From Clostridia bacterium (lineage in GTDB: Bacteria; Bacillota_A; Clostridia; Oscillospirales; CAG-272): a stretch of 13,823 bases of DNA. The notes beneath the pieces are model-generated. The model was given only the letters and a program-made list of their open reading frames with translations. It had not been told where the DNA came from and ran no database searches. The position numbers and the translations under genes were made by a program. This document shows positions 1-7,401 of the stretch, in pieces. The stretch covers positions 1 to 13,823 of the forward strand of contig JAGDAM010000298.1 of the NCBI GenBank assembly GCA_017959485.1, written 5' to 3'. Every line of letters starts with the position of its first letter. Position 1 is the first letter of the stretch.

Positions 1-44
1 ACCGCTTTGACCGGAGTTCGGACAAAGGAGGCGTCGTGATATGA
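1..44 (+). CDS. potB: 3' end of an upstream ABC permease gene, probably potB (partial)
   Basis: Only the last codons are inside the window. In the frame starting at base 3 the sequence reads RFDRSSDKGGVVI and stops at TGA 42-44. The stop overlaps the next start as ATGA (41-44), the usual four-base coupling between permease genes of one transporter. A basic and glycine-rich tail ending in hydrophobic residues fits the C-terminus of a PotB-type inner-membrane permease, and potB is the expected gene just before potC. The frame starting at base 1 is also open to a TGA at 37-39, so the frame choice is not certain. The product would pair with the PotC domain to form the spermidine/putrescine channel. 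Confidence 0.5.
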   Translation, partial: RFDRSSDKGGVVI

Positions 45-2134
45 AAAAGAACGGAAAGCGCGGCATCTCCTTCTCTTCCGGACTCTATACCGGAATAATC
101 TATTTCCTGCTCTATCTGCCGATCGCGGTTATGATACTCTTCTCCTTCAACGATTCGAAGAGCATGACCAACTTCACCGGCTTCTCGCTCCGCTGGTACC
201 GCGAGCTCTTCTCGTCGGGCAAGGCCTTCGAGGCGCTCAAGTATTCGCTGATCATCGCCGTTCTGTCGGCGCTGATTTCCACCGTCATCGGAACGCTCGC
301 CGCATACGGTATACACTATATGCGCAACCGGGCGCTGAAGAACACCGTGACCGCGGTGACCAACATCCCGATGATGAACCCGGATATCGTGACCGGTATC
401 TCGATGCTGCTCCTCTTCGCCTTCACACAGGTGATATTCGGGATGTCGCACTCGATACTCGGTTTCGGGACGCTTCTTATCGCTCACATTACCTTCAACC
501 TGCCCTACGTAATCCTCTCGGTTCTCCCGAAGCTGCGCCAGATGGATCCGAGTCTGACCGAGGCGGCTCTCGACCTCGGCGGAACTCCCGCGAACGCCTT
601 CTTCAAGGTAGAGCTTCCCTCGATCCTGCCGGGCATCCTGTCGGGCGCCGTCATGGCGTTCACCCTCTCTCTCGACGACTTTGTCATCTCGAACTTCACG
701 ATCGGCAGCTCCTTCCAGACCCTGCCGATACTCATCTACTCGATGACAAAGCGCGAGGTCACTCCCGACATGAACGCAATCTGCTCGATCGTGTTCGTCG
801 TAATATTTGTCCTCCTGCTCGTCTCGAATCTGACCGGCGGAGAGGGACGCGACCGCGGACTGCTCGCGGAGAAGCTGCGCCGCCACAAAAAAGGCGTGAT
901 AGTCGCCATCTCCTCGGCGCTCGCGGTGATAACGCTCGTCTCGGTAGTGCTCTTCCTCCTCGTTCCGCCTCCCGTAGAGAAGACGCTCAACGTATACAAC
1001 TGGGGCGAATACATCTCGGACGGCTCGGACGACAGCTTTGACGTCATCGAGGGGTTTGAAGACTGGTATTTCGAGACCTACGGCGAAAAGGTCAAGGTCA
1101 ACTACACGACCTACGCGTCAAACGAGGACCTCTACAACAAACTCTCGAGCGGAGCCGCCGAATACGACGTAATAATTCCCTCCGACTATATGATCGCGAA
1201 GCTCCGCGACGAGGGAATGCTCGAGGAGCTCGACTTCTCGCTTATCGGCAACTATGAGAACATCTCGGACGATTTCAAGGGACTCTTTTACGATCCCGAC
1301 AGCAGGTATTCGGTCCCGTACACCTACGGAGTCATCGGAATAATCTACAACAGCGCGAAGGTGGACGAGGCGGACGCAACCGGCTGGGAGCTGATGAGCA
1401 ATCCGAAATACTCGGGCAAGATACTCCAGATCAACAACCCGCGCGACGCCTTCGGAAACGTTATGTACGAACTCGGAATCGACGTCAACACGACGTCGCA
1501 CGCCGACTGGGACCGCGCCTTCGAACGGCTTGCCGCCCAGAAGCCGCTGATTCAGTCCTACGTTATGGACGAGATCTACAACAAGATGGAGAGCGGAGAG
1601 GCCTACGTCGCCTCCTATTACGCGGGAGACTTCCTCTTCATGTACGAGAACAACGAGGATCTCGCCTTTATTCAGCCCGAGGCGACCAACTTCTTCATCG
1701 ACGCGATGTGCATCCCGAAGAATCCCGGACGTGACGCCGACACCTACCGGATAGCCAACCTGTTCATCAACTTTATGCTTTCCGAGGAGGCTGCGGTAGC
1801 CAACGCCGAGACCATCTGCTACGCCAGCCCGAACCTGCTGGTGACCGAAAGCGAAGAGTACGCGGAATATATGGCTGACGTCCACGAGGACGCGATGCAG
1901 ATACTCTACCCCGAGGGAGTGAACTTCAAGGAGCAGTACGACAAATACTGCTACCGGATGCTCGATCCCGAGACCAATCTCTATATGAACAACATCTGGA
2001 GCCGGCTGAAGATCACGACCGACGAAGAGGATTCGGACCCGACGAACCTGATCGCTCTCGTGCTCGTGGCAGTCATCGCCGCCGGCGGAATCGCTCTCTT
2101 CGTAAGAAAGAAGCTCAGGGCGAGATACTACTGA
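41..2134 (+). CDS. potCD: Spermidine/putrescine ABC transporter, PotC permease fused to PotD binding protein
   Basis: This 697-residue protein joins two polyamine-importer subunits. Residues 1-262 are a PotC-type permease with six predicted membrane segments and the EAA loop at about 174-193 (EAALDLGG...), which docks on the PotA ATPase. Residues 263-284 form a basic cytoplasmic linker. An extra membrane helix (285-308) then carries the chain outside, where residues 314-655 form a PotD-like periplasmic-type binding protein opening with NVYNWGEYI, the classic PotD start. A last helix (670-688) followed by RKKLRAR re-enters the membrane, so the binding domain is tethered at both ends. A strong ribosome site AAAGGAGG (24-31) lies 9 nt before the ATG, inside the end of the upstream gene. 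PotC alone is usually about 260 residues and PotD about 350, so the size equals the sum. No frameshift is seen at the junction. Polyamine specificity is inferred from family resemblance. Confidence 0.93.
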   Translation: MKKNGKRGISFSSGLYTGIIYFLLYLPIAVMILFSFNDSKSMTNFTGFSLRWYRELFSSGKAFEALKYSLIIAVLSALISTVIGTLAAYGIHYMRNRALKNTVTAVTNIPMMNPDIVTGISMLLLFAFTQVIFGMSHSILGFGTLLIAHITFNLPYVILSVLPKLRQMDPSLTEAALDLGGTPANAFFKVELPSILPGILSGAVMAFTLSLDDFVISNFTIGSSFQTLPILIYSMTKREVTPDMNAICSIVFVVIFVLLLVSNLTGGEGRDRGLLAEKLRRHKKGVIVAISSALAVITLVSVVLFLLVPPPVEKTLNVYNWGEYISDGSDDSFDVIEGFEDWYFETYGEKVKVNYTTYASNEDLYNKLSSGAAEYDVIIPSDYMIAKLRDEGMLEELDFSLIGNYENISDDFKGLFYDPDSRYSVPYTYGVIGIIYNSAKVDEADATGWELMSNPKYSGKILQINNPRDAFGNVMYELGIDVNTTSHADWDRAFERLAAQKPLIQSYVMDEIYNKMESGEAYVASYYAGDFLFMYENNEDLAFIQPEATNFFIDAMCIPKNPGRDADTYRIANLFINFMLSEEAAVANAETICYASPNLLVTESEEYAEYMADVHEDAMQILYPEGVNFKEQYDKYCYRMLDPETNLYMNNIWSRLKITTDEEDSDPTNLIALVLVAVIAAGGIALFVRKKLRARYY

Positions 2135-2159
2135 TATCCTTCATAACAGAATAACCGAA

Positions 2160-2206
2160 CCGGCTGCCCGTTCCCACAGGATCGGACAGCCGGATTTGTC
2201 TATTTT
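2160..2206. terminator. Hairpin terminator between convergent potCD and typA
   Basis: The arms CCGGCTG (2160-2166) and CAGCCGG (2187-2193) pair perfectly. After one C/A mismatch, three more pairs form (CCG 2168-2170 with CGG 2183-2185) around a 12-nt loop. On the + strand the stem is followed by a T-rich run (ATTTGTCTATTTTT), so it can end potCD transcripts. On the - strand it lies just past the typA stop and is followed by a weaker T-rich stretch, so it may serve both genes. Confidence 0.75.
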
Positions 2207-2212
2207 TCCGTT

Positions 2213-4048
2213 TCAGATTTTCTTCTTGTTTCTCGCCTGCCACTTGAGGCGGTTCTCGGTATTGAGAATCCGCTTGCGCAGGCGTATGCTCTTCGGTGTG
2301 ACCTCGATCAGCTCGTCGTCGGCGATGAACTCGATCGCCTCCTCCAAACTGAAGATGACCGGCGGAGTCAGGAGCAGCTTTTCGTCGGCTCCCGTCGAAC
2401 GGACTGCGGTCAGATGCTTTTCCTTGCAGGGATTGAGCGTGATGTCCTCGGCCTTCGGGCATTCTCCGACGACCTGTCCCTCGTAAACCGGGACGCCGAC
2501 GGTGACGAACATCCGTCCTCTGTCCTGGCAGTTGTATAGTCCGTATGAAGTCGTGACGCCCTCCTCGCTCGCGACGAGCGAGCCCGTGAACCTCGTCTGA
2601 ACTTCTCCCTTGTACGGTTCGAAAGAATCGAAGATCGTGTTGAGTATACCCTCTCCGCGGGTATCGGTCATAAATTTCGACCTGTAGCCGATGAGGCAGC
2701 GCGTCGGGATGCGGTACTCGAGTCGGGTGCGCGAACCGTGGTTGCTCATTTCGACAAGCTCGCCGCGGCGCTGTCCCAGCTTTTCAATGACCGATCCGAC
2801 GTATTCGGCGGGCACGTCGATTGTGACACGCTCGATCGGCTCGCATTTCACTCCGTCTATCTCCTTGAAGATGACGCGCGGCGTCGAGCAGCAGACCTCG
2901 TATCCTTCTCTCCTCATGGTTTCGATGAGAATCGAAAGATGCATCTCGCCGCGCCCCGACACGAGGAAGTTGTCGGTTGTGTCACCGTCGCGAACCCTGA
3001 GCGAGACGTCCTTGAGGAGCTCGCGGTAGAGCCGGTCGCGGATCTGGCGCGAGGTGACGTACTTCCCCTCTCTGCCCGCGAACGGGCTGTCGTTGACCGA
3101 GAAAGTCATCTCGAGGGTGGGTTCGCTCACCTTTACGAATTCAAGCGGCTCGGGATTGGAAAGGCAGGTGATGGTGTCGCCGATATTGATGTCTCCGGCG
3201 CCAGAGAAGGCGATTATGTCGCCCATCCGCGCTGTTTCGACCTGTATGCGCTGCAGACCGTCTATCTGATAGAGCGAGACGGCCTTGGCGCGTCTCGGCG
3301 CGGCGCCCGAGTGGTAGTTGCAGATCATAATCTCCTGGTTCTGGCGCAGCGTGCCGCGCTCGATCCGTCCGATACCGATTCTGCCGACGTAGTCGTTGTA
3401 GTCTATGCTCGACACGAGCATCTGGAAGTCGCCCTCGTCGTCTCCTTCGGGAGCGGGGATGTAATCGAGGATCGTGTCGAAGAGCGGCTTGAGATCGACG
3501 CCCGGCTCGTCGGGCGAGAGCGAAGCCGTACCGGCCCTGCCCGAGCAGAAGAGCATCGGGCTGTCGAGCTGCTCGTCGGTCGCGTTGAGATCGATGAGCA
3601 GTTCAAGCACCTCGTCGATGACCTCGTAGATCCGCGCGTCGGGCTTGTCGATCTTGTTGATCACGACGATTATCGGATGATTGAGCTCGAGGGCGCGCTG
3701 CAGCACGAAACGAGTCTGCGGCATCGGCCCCTCCGCGGCGTCGACGAGGAGAAGAACTCCGTTGACCATCTTGAGGACGCGCTCGACCTCTCCGCCGAAA
3801 TCGGCGTGGCCGGGAGTGTCGACTATGTTTATCTTTGTGTTCTTATAATGGACGGCGGTATTCTTGGCGAGGATTGTTATCCCGCGCTCGCGCTCGATGT
3901 CTCCCGAGTCCATCACGCAGGTAACAGTTTCCTGATTCTCGCGAAAGATTCCGCCCTGTTTCAGCATTTCGTCGACAAGCGTAGTCTTTCCGTGGTCGAC
4001 GTGTGCGATTATCGCGACGTTTCTTAAGTCGTCTCTCCTGATCTTCAT
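2213..4048 (-). CDS. typA: Ribosome-associated GTPase TypA/BipA
   Basis: This 611-residue protein is a translational GTPase of the TypA/BipA family, which binds the ribosome and affects stress adaptation and 50S assembly in the cytosol. The GTPase motifs are all present: G1 AHVDHGKT (15-22), G2 RERGITI (53-59), G3 DTPGHADF (77-84), G4 NKID (131-134), and a G5-like SGRAG further on. EF-G-like domains II, III and V follow, then the BipA-specific C-terminal part ([18 protein letters not shown] region). The family is normally about 605-615 residues, so this is full length. The ATG at 4048 has a modest GGAG 11 nt upstream. The gene runs convergently to potCD. Its own promoter sits at 4132-4160, just after the stop of the next gene upstream. 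I see no terminator between the two, so some read-through from the lipoprotein gene is possible. Confidence 0.97.
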   Translation of the reverse strand: MKIRRDDLRNVAIIAHVDHGKTTLVDEMLKQGGIFRENQETVTCVMDSGDIERERGITILAKNTAVHYKNTKINIVDTPGHADFGGEVERVLKMVNGVLLLVDAAEGPMPQTRFVLQRALELNHPIIVVINKIDKPDARIYEVIDEVLELLIDLNATDEQLDSPMLFCSGRAGTASLSPDEPGVDLKPLFDTILDYIPAPEGDDEGDFQMLVSSIDYNDYVGRIGIGRIERGTLRQNQEIMICNYHSGAAPRRAKAVSLYQIDGLQRIQVETARMGDIIAFSGAGDINIGDTITCLSNPEPLEFVKVSEPTLEMTFSVNDSPFAGREGKYVTSRQIRDRLYRELLKDVSLRVRDGDTTDNFLVSGRGEMHLSILIETMRREGYEVCCSTPRVIFKEIDGVKCEPIERVTIDVPAEYVGSVIEKLGQRRGELVEMSNHGSRTRLEYRIPTRCLIGYRSKFMTDTRGEGILNTIFDSFEPYKGEVQTRFTGSLVASEEGVTTSYGLYNCQDRGRMFVTVGVPVYEGQVVGECPKAEDITLNPCKEKHLTAVRSTGADEKLLLTPPVIFSLEEAIEFIADDELIEVTPKSIRLRKRILNTENRLKWQARNKKKI

Positions 4049-4068
4049 TCGGGAAATGTCTCCGATCA

Positions 4069-4105
4069 GCCGTCCCCCGGACGGCGAAAATGATATATAT
4101 TTTCG
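4069..4105 (-). promoter_or_regulatory. Two adjacent hairpins in the typA leader
   Basis: The leader between the predicted start of transcription (about 4125) and the typA ATG holds two perfect stem-loops that abut each other. One has 7-bp arms 4085-4091 and 4099-4105 (CGAAAAT/ATTTTCG) with a 7-nt loop. The other is a GC-rich 7-bp stem, 4069-4075 with 4079-4085 (GCCGTCC/GGACGGC), and a 3-nt loop. They share base 4085, so both can form only with slight fraying. Neither is followed by a U-tract on the - strand, so this is not an intrinsic terminator. A role in mRNA stability or translation control is inference. Confidence 0.5.
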
Positions 4106-4131
4106 ATAAGATTTATCAAAAACACTTAAAT

Positions 4132-4160
4132 ATTATATCATAATCGGCTATTTTATTCAA
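4132..4160 (-). promoter_or_regulatory. Sigma-A-type promoter for typA
   Basis: Read on the - strand, TTGAAT (4160-4155) is followed after exactly 17 bp by TATAAT (4137-4132). The -10 is preceded by TG plus one base, an extended -10. Transcription should begin near 4125, leaving a leader of about 77 nt. The promoter starts only 8 nt beyond the stop codon of the upstream lipoprotein gene. Confidence 0.75.
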
Positions 4161-4168
4161 GATTTTTG

Positions 4169-5890
4169 TTATCCTGCCACCGTATATCTGATAAATACCG
4201 GGTGATGGTCGCTCGGCCAGTTCCCGTCTATCATCTCGTTGCAGACGCGGTAAAATCCGACCTGCGTGAAGACCGGGCTGACGAAGATAAAGTCGATAAC
4301 CTTGCTGGAAGCCCCGTAATTCGTGTAGGTCGCGCCCGGCTCGGCGGTCGAGGCGATCCTTCTCGAGTCGCTGACGCCGCCTCCGATAACCGTCGAATAC
4401 GCCGCTGAATCCTCCGTCGTATTGAAATCTCCGGTCAAAATAATCGGGTACAGCGCGTTTTTCGACAGGAATTTCGCGAGAACCGCCGCCTGGTTTCTGC
4501 GCGCCGACTCTCCGACGTGGTCGAGATGGGTGTTTACGACCATAATCCTGGTGCCGTCGTCCTTTTTTTCAAGCAGCGCGTAGGTGTAGATACGGTAGCA
4601 GTTGGAGTCGGAATACTTCGACACGACGTCCGGAGTGTCCGACAGCCACTTCGTCCCGCTCGATATGAGATTGAATTTGTCTTTTCTGTAGAAGATCGGG
4701 TTGTATTCGCCCTTCGATCCGCCCTCGCGTCCCTCACCGACCCAGGCGTAATCGCTCGACAGTCCGGAACTCAGCGTGGCCATCCACGCGGGGCTCGCCT
4801 CCTGGAAGCCCACGGTGTCGGGCAGATAGCTTAGCACCATCTTGATGACGCGCGCGTCTCTTTCCGAGGTCTTTTGGGATACGAGTACGTTGAAGGACAT
4901 GGCGGTCAGCTCGGATGCTTCGTATTTGATAACTTTTGCCTCGCCGCCCGCGATCGACAGCTCGTCGGTCCTGACTTCGGAGAATTCCGACACGAGCGAA
5001 ATCAGCGCGTGCGAGACGGCTCCCTTATCGGATGCCCAGACGCGCAGGCTCCCGTTTTCAAAGGATATAACCGCTCCGTCCGCGCCGGGATCGTCCGCGG
5101 ATCCTCTTCCCCGGTCGGTTTCACCGATCAGGATTTCATGCGCCGAGGGCTCGCCCGCGGCGCGGTCGGTGGCAACTTCGAGAATATACCCGGTCGCCTC
5201 CCGAACCTTGTCGGCGAAAAGTTCGGCAATCACCTTACCCGAAGTCCCGTACGCGTAGGGATAAATCACGCGGAACTCCTGCACCGGGACTCCGGCGACA
5301 GACAGCTTATCAACAGCGTATTTCGCCCTCACGAGGGTCGAATTTGCGCCGTCGAAGAAGACGGAGGAGGGATCCGACGCGTCCGCCTTGGCGATGACGT
5401 TTACGATAAACGCGGTTATCGCTTTCGAAGTCGCCTCTTCGGTCGTTCCGGCGATAACGAGTTTCTTTCCCACAAGAGCGTATCCGTAATCCTCGGCGCG
5501 CATATCCGCCGTAAATGAGGCGCTCTCCTCTCTTTCGGTGAGTCCGACCAGTATCTCGTACTCCGCACGTGCAAGCAGCGGGATTCCCTCTTTGTAAAAA
5601 TCGGATTTTATCTGCATATCGGGCGCGAACCTCTGAAGCTTTTTGTAAAGCATCGTGGCGTCGTCCACAAGCCCGTCGCCCGCCCTGTCGGGTCTGACGA
5701 GAACGAATTTCGCGAGGTCGCCGACCGTCAGCTTTTCATCCGATCCTTCGGGAACTCCGGTCTGCACCTCCGCGGTGGAATCCTCCCCGGTCGTTTCCTC
5801 AGGGGTCTTCCGGTCCGAACAGCCGGCCGCAAACAAAATCGGCAGAATCAAAAGAGCGGCGAGCGCCGCGCAGATTATCTTTTTTTTCAT
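4169..5890 (-). CDS. Lipoprotein with two N-terminal repeats and an endonuclease/exonuclease/phosphatase (EEP) domain
   Basis: This 573-residue exported lipoprotein has an MKKK start, a hydrophobic core and a lipobox ending FAAGC (Cys24), followed by a T/E-rich linker to about residue 50. Two similar units follow. Unit 1 (about 60-170) holds YEILVGLTER (111-120) and unit 2 (about 206-303) holds HEILIGETDR (251-260). Each begins with a hydrophobic strand and ends with a strand-helix, resembling the small accessory domain found before some glycosidases. Residues 328-573 are an EEP metal-dependent hydrolase. The active-site set is complete: N334, E364, H455, D488 and N490 in GDFN, D533, and D561-H562 in SDHHP. 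The family cleaves phosphodiesters in nucleic acids, lipids or inositol phosphates; the substrate here is unknown. GGAGG lies 8 nt before the ATG. It is divergent from the OPA-type transporter, which suggests that it releases a phosphorylated product for import. The EEP call is firm; the repeat call is by eye. Confidence 0.88.
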   Translation of the reverse strand: MKKKIICAALAALLILPILFAAGCSDRKTPEETTGEDSTAEVQTGVPEGSDEKLTVGDLAKFVLVRPDRAGDGLVDDATMLYKKLQRFAPDMQIKSDFYKEGIPLLARAEYEILVGLTEREESASFTADMRAEDYGYALVGKKLVIAGTTEEATSKAITAFIVNVIAKADASDPSSVFFDGANSTLVRAKYAVDKLSVAGVPVQEFRVIYPYAYGTSGKVIAELFADKVREATGYILEVATDRAAGEPSAHEILIGETDRGRGSADDPGADGAVISFENGSLRVWASDKGAVSHALISLVSEFSEVRTDELSIAGGEAKVIKYEASELTAMSFNVLVSQKTSERDARVIKMVLSYLPDTVGFQEASPAWMATLSSGLSSDYAWVGEGREGGSKGEYNPIFYRKDKFNLISSGTKWLSDTPDVVSKYSDSNCYRIYTYALLEKKDDGTRIMVVNTHLDHVGESARRNQAAVLAKFLSKNALYPIILTGDFNTTEDSAAYSTVIGGGVSDSRRIASTAEPGATYTNYGASSKVIDFIFVSPVFTQVGFYRVCNEMIDGNWPSDHHPVFIRYTVAG

Positions 5891-5928
5891 GCGGTAATCC
5901 TCCGGTCAGGATGGCTATTTTCAAGAAT

Positions 5929-5958
5929 ATTATATCATTTATTCCCCGAAAAAGTCAA
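5929..5958 (-). promoter_or_regulatory. Promoter for the EEP lipoprotein gene
   Basis: On the - strand TTGACT (5958-5953) is followed after 18 bp by TATAAT (5934-5929), with TG one base before it (extended -10). Transcription would start near 5922 and give a short leader of about 30 nt carrying the GGAGG site. Its -35 lies 6 bp from the -35 of the divergent transporter promoter. Confidence 0.75.
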
Positions 5959-5964
5959 CAGGGA

Positions 5965-5993
5965 TTGCCCGTCAGGCCTCTTTGTGATATAAT
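5965..5993 (+). promoter_or_regulatory. Promoter for the OPA-type transporter gene
   Basis: TTGCCC (5965-5970), a 17-bp spacer and TATAAT (5988-5993) with a TG one base upstream form a sigma-A-like promoter with an extended -10. Transcription would begin near 6000. An ATG at 5911 would therefore lie upstream of the transcript, which decides in favour of the TTG start at 6028. Confidence 0.7.
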
Positions 5994-6027
5994 TGTTACG
6001 GCAATATCTGATAAAAGGAAAACAGCG

Positions 6028-7266
6028 TTGAATACAAGAAAAAGAGAGGGACTCTCCCTCTTCCTCCTCGCGTTTATCGCGTATACCGTTTCATATTTCG
6101 GGCGCAACACGTTTGCCTCCTGCATATCCGCGATGGCCGGGGAAGGTCTGCTCGCCGCCGGAGCGGACGGGCTGATTTCGTCCGCCTATCTCATCTGCTA
6201 CGGCTCGGGACAGCTGATAAACGGATTCGTCGCGATGAAACTGTCGCCGAAACTGATGATTCCAACCGGGCTTATCGGTTCCGGACTGTGCAACCTGCTT
6301 ATGATAGCCGCCGGCGGAAACACCGCGGTATATATCGTCCTGTGGGCGGCCAACGGCTTCTTCTGCTCGATGCTCTGGCCGTCGGTCATCAGGATATTCA
6401 CCCTCTGGATGACCAAAGACGAGCGCGAACGCTCTGCGGCTTCAATCTCGCCGTCGATCCCGATCGGCAGCATTATCTGCTACCTTATCTCATTTATAAT
6501 GCTTAGGTTCGGCAGCTGGAAGCAGGTGTTCGTGCTCAGCGGCGGACTTCTCTGCGCGGGAGGAATACTGCTTTCAGTCTATATGAAAGCGATCGGCGCG
6601 ACGATATCCGAGCGCGACGCCGAGGGCAGAAGCGCGATCGCCGAGGAAAACAGCGGAAAAGCCCCGAAGATGACGCCCGCGATGATATTCGCCTTCGGCC
6701 TCGGAATAATGATCGTCGCGTCCTTCTTCAACGGGACGCTGAAGGAAGCCGTGCTGTCCTGGGTGCCGAAGTTTCTCTCGCAGAGGCACGGTATGTCCGA
6801 TTCCTCCGCCGCGCTTGTGTCGACTCTCATCCCGGCGTTCAGCGTTACGGGGCCATATTTCGCCGCCTTCGTCAACCGGCGCTTCTTTGACAACGAGTGC
6901 AAAACGATAGCGCTTCTAATGGCAATCTCGGCGGCGGCAAACGCGCTGATACTTACCGGAGCAGGCACCGCGCTGACCGTCGCGATGCTCGCCGTTTCGG
7001 CCTCCTGCATGTGGGGAGTCAACACGATGCTGATGACCTATACGACCTATCATTTCAGCCGCATGGGACTCTCGACCGCCGTGTCCGGCCTGCTGAACTG
7101 CACGGTATTCATCGGTTCGTCCGGCTTTACGGTGCTTTACGGCAGACTCGCAGACGGTTTCGGGTGGACCTGCTCGGTTGTCGCGTGGGTCGCCTGCGGC
7201 GTCGTCGCGGCCGTTGCCTGCCTCGCCGGAAGCGGAACGTGGAAGAGAAAACGGCCGGAAGCGTGA
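6028..7266 (+). CDS. MFS transporter of the organophosphate:phosphate antiporter (GlpT/UhpT-like) family
   Basis: From the TTG at 6028 the protein is 412 residues, with about twelve membrane helices and a polar central loop at about 190-215. An AAAGG ribosome site (6013-6018 region) lies about 9 nt before the TTG. The in-frame ATG at 5911 is rejected because it precedes the promoter and lies in the leader region of the divergent gene. Landmarks match GlpT when aligned from memory: YFGRN with Arg26 (GlpT Arg45) in helix 1, an LWP...R...W...KDER stretch after helix 4, and TLKEAVLSW in helix 7, where Lys239 stands at the GlpT Arg269 position. These basic residues bind the phosphate of the substrate in GlpT. 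The family exchanges organic phosphates such as glycerol-3-phosphate or hexose-6-phosphate for inorganic phosphate. Its neighbour, a surface EEP-domain lipoprotein, fits supply of such a substrate. The exact substrate is not readable from the sequence. Confidence 0.85.
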   Translation: MNTRKREGLSLFLLAFIAYTVSYFGRNTFASCISAMAGEGLLAAGADGLISSAYLICYGSGQLINGFVAMKLSPKLMIPTGLIGSGLCNLLMIAAGGNTAVYIVLWAANGFFCSMLWPSVIRIFTLWMTKDERERSAASISPSIPIGSIICYLISFIMLRFGSWKQVFVLSGGLLCAGGILLSVYMKAIGATISERDAEGRSAIAEENSGKAPKMTPAMIFAFGLGIMIVASFFNGTLKEAVLSWVPKFLSQRHGMSDSSAALVSTLIPAFSVTGPYFAAFVNRRFFDNECKTIALLMAISAAANALILTGAGTALTVAMLAVSASCMWGVNTMLMTYTTYHFSRMGLSTAVSGLLNCTVFIGSSGFTVLYGRLADGFGWTCSVVAWVACGVVAAVACLAGSGTWKRKRPEA

Positions 7267-7274
7267 GGATAATT

Positions 7275-7303
7275 GCAAATGGCAAATGGCAAATTGCAAA
7301 TTG
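7275..7303. repeat. Heptanucleotide tandem repeat (GCAAATG/GCAAATT)
   Basis: Four 7-nt units stand in tandem: GCAAATG (7275-7281), GCAAATG (7282-7288), GCAAATT (7289-7295) and GCAAATT (7296-7302), plus one extra G. A partial unit (AATT) precedes them. The last unit can also pair with ATTTGC (7305-7310) around a 3-nt loop. The array lies 8 nt after the transporter stop codon. Similar short GCAAAT(T/G) runs occur as intergenic repeats in some bacterial genomes, from memory; no function is known to me. Confidence 0.75.
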
Positions 7304-7362
7304 TATTTGCGGTTCTTGGCATCTTTGACACCGATTATCCTATAGTTGCCGAATTCTTATGC

Positions 7363-7382
7363 GTTCCCTGCATGTAGGGAAC
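7363..7382. repeat. Short perfect hairpin GTTCCCT/AGGGAAC
   Basis: GTTCCCT (7363-7369) pairs exactly with AGGGAAC (7376-7382) around a 6-nt loop. The arms share the GGGAAC core with the terminator 20 nt further on, so alternative pairing between the two hairpins is possible. Only four T residues follow it on the + strand, so it is a weak terminator at best. Confidence 0.55.
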
Positions 7383-7401
7383 TTTTCAGCTAAAATTTCA
7401 T

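Larger units (their letters stand above)
5929..5993. promoter_or_regulatory. Perfect inverted repeat spanning two divergent promoters
   Basis: ATTATATCA (5929-5937) and TGATATAAT (5985-5993) are exact reverse complements, and each contains one extended -10 element. The symmetry axis is at about 5961, between the two -35 elements. The layout allows joint control of the EEP lipoprotein and the transporter. The repeat may partly reflect two consensus promoters facing apart, so an operator role is unproven. Confidence 0.5.

Noticed and set aside
2738..4027. Long open frame of about 430 codons antisense to typA
   Set aside because: It is the mirror of a highly conserved GTPase gene in GC-rich codons, has no ribosome site and no family-like motifs.
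5949..5959. Shared string AAAAAGTCAAC with the edge palindrome at 13799-13809
   Set aside because: An 11-nt match inside A-rich DNA, here explained by the -35 element; no sign of a common repeat.
5911..6027. Upstream ATG start for the OPA-type transporter
   Set aside because: It lies before the promoter that drives the gene and overlaps the control region of the divergent lipoprotein gene; TTG 6028 has a proper ribosome site.
7267..7331. Short frame translating the heptamer repeat (KWQIANC-like)
   Set aside because: The peptide arises only from the 7-nt repeat read as codons; no ribosome site or gene context supports it.
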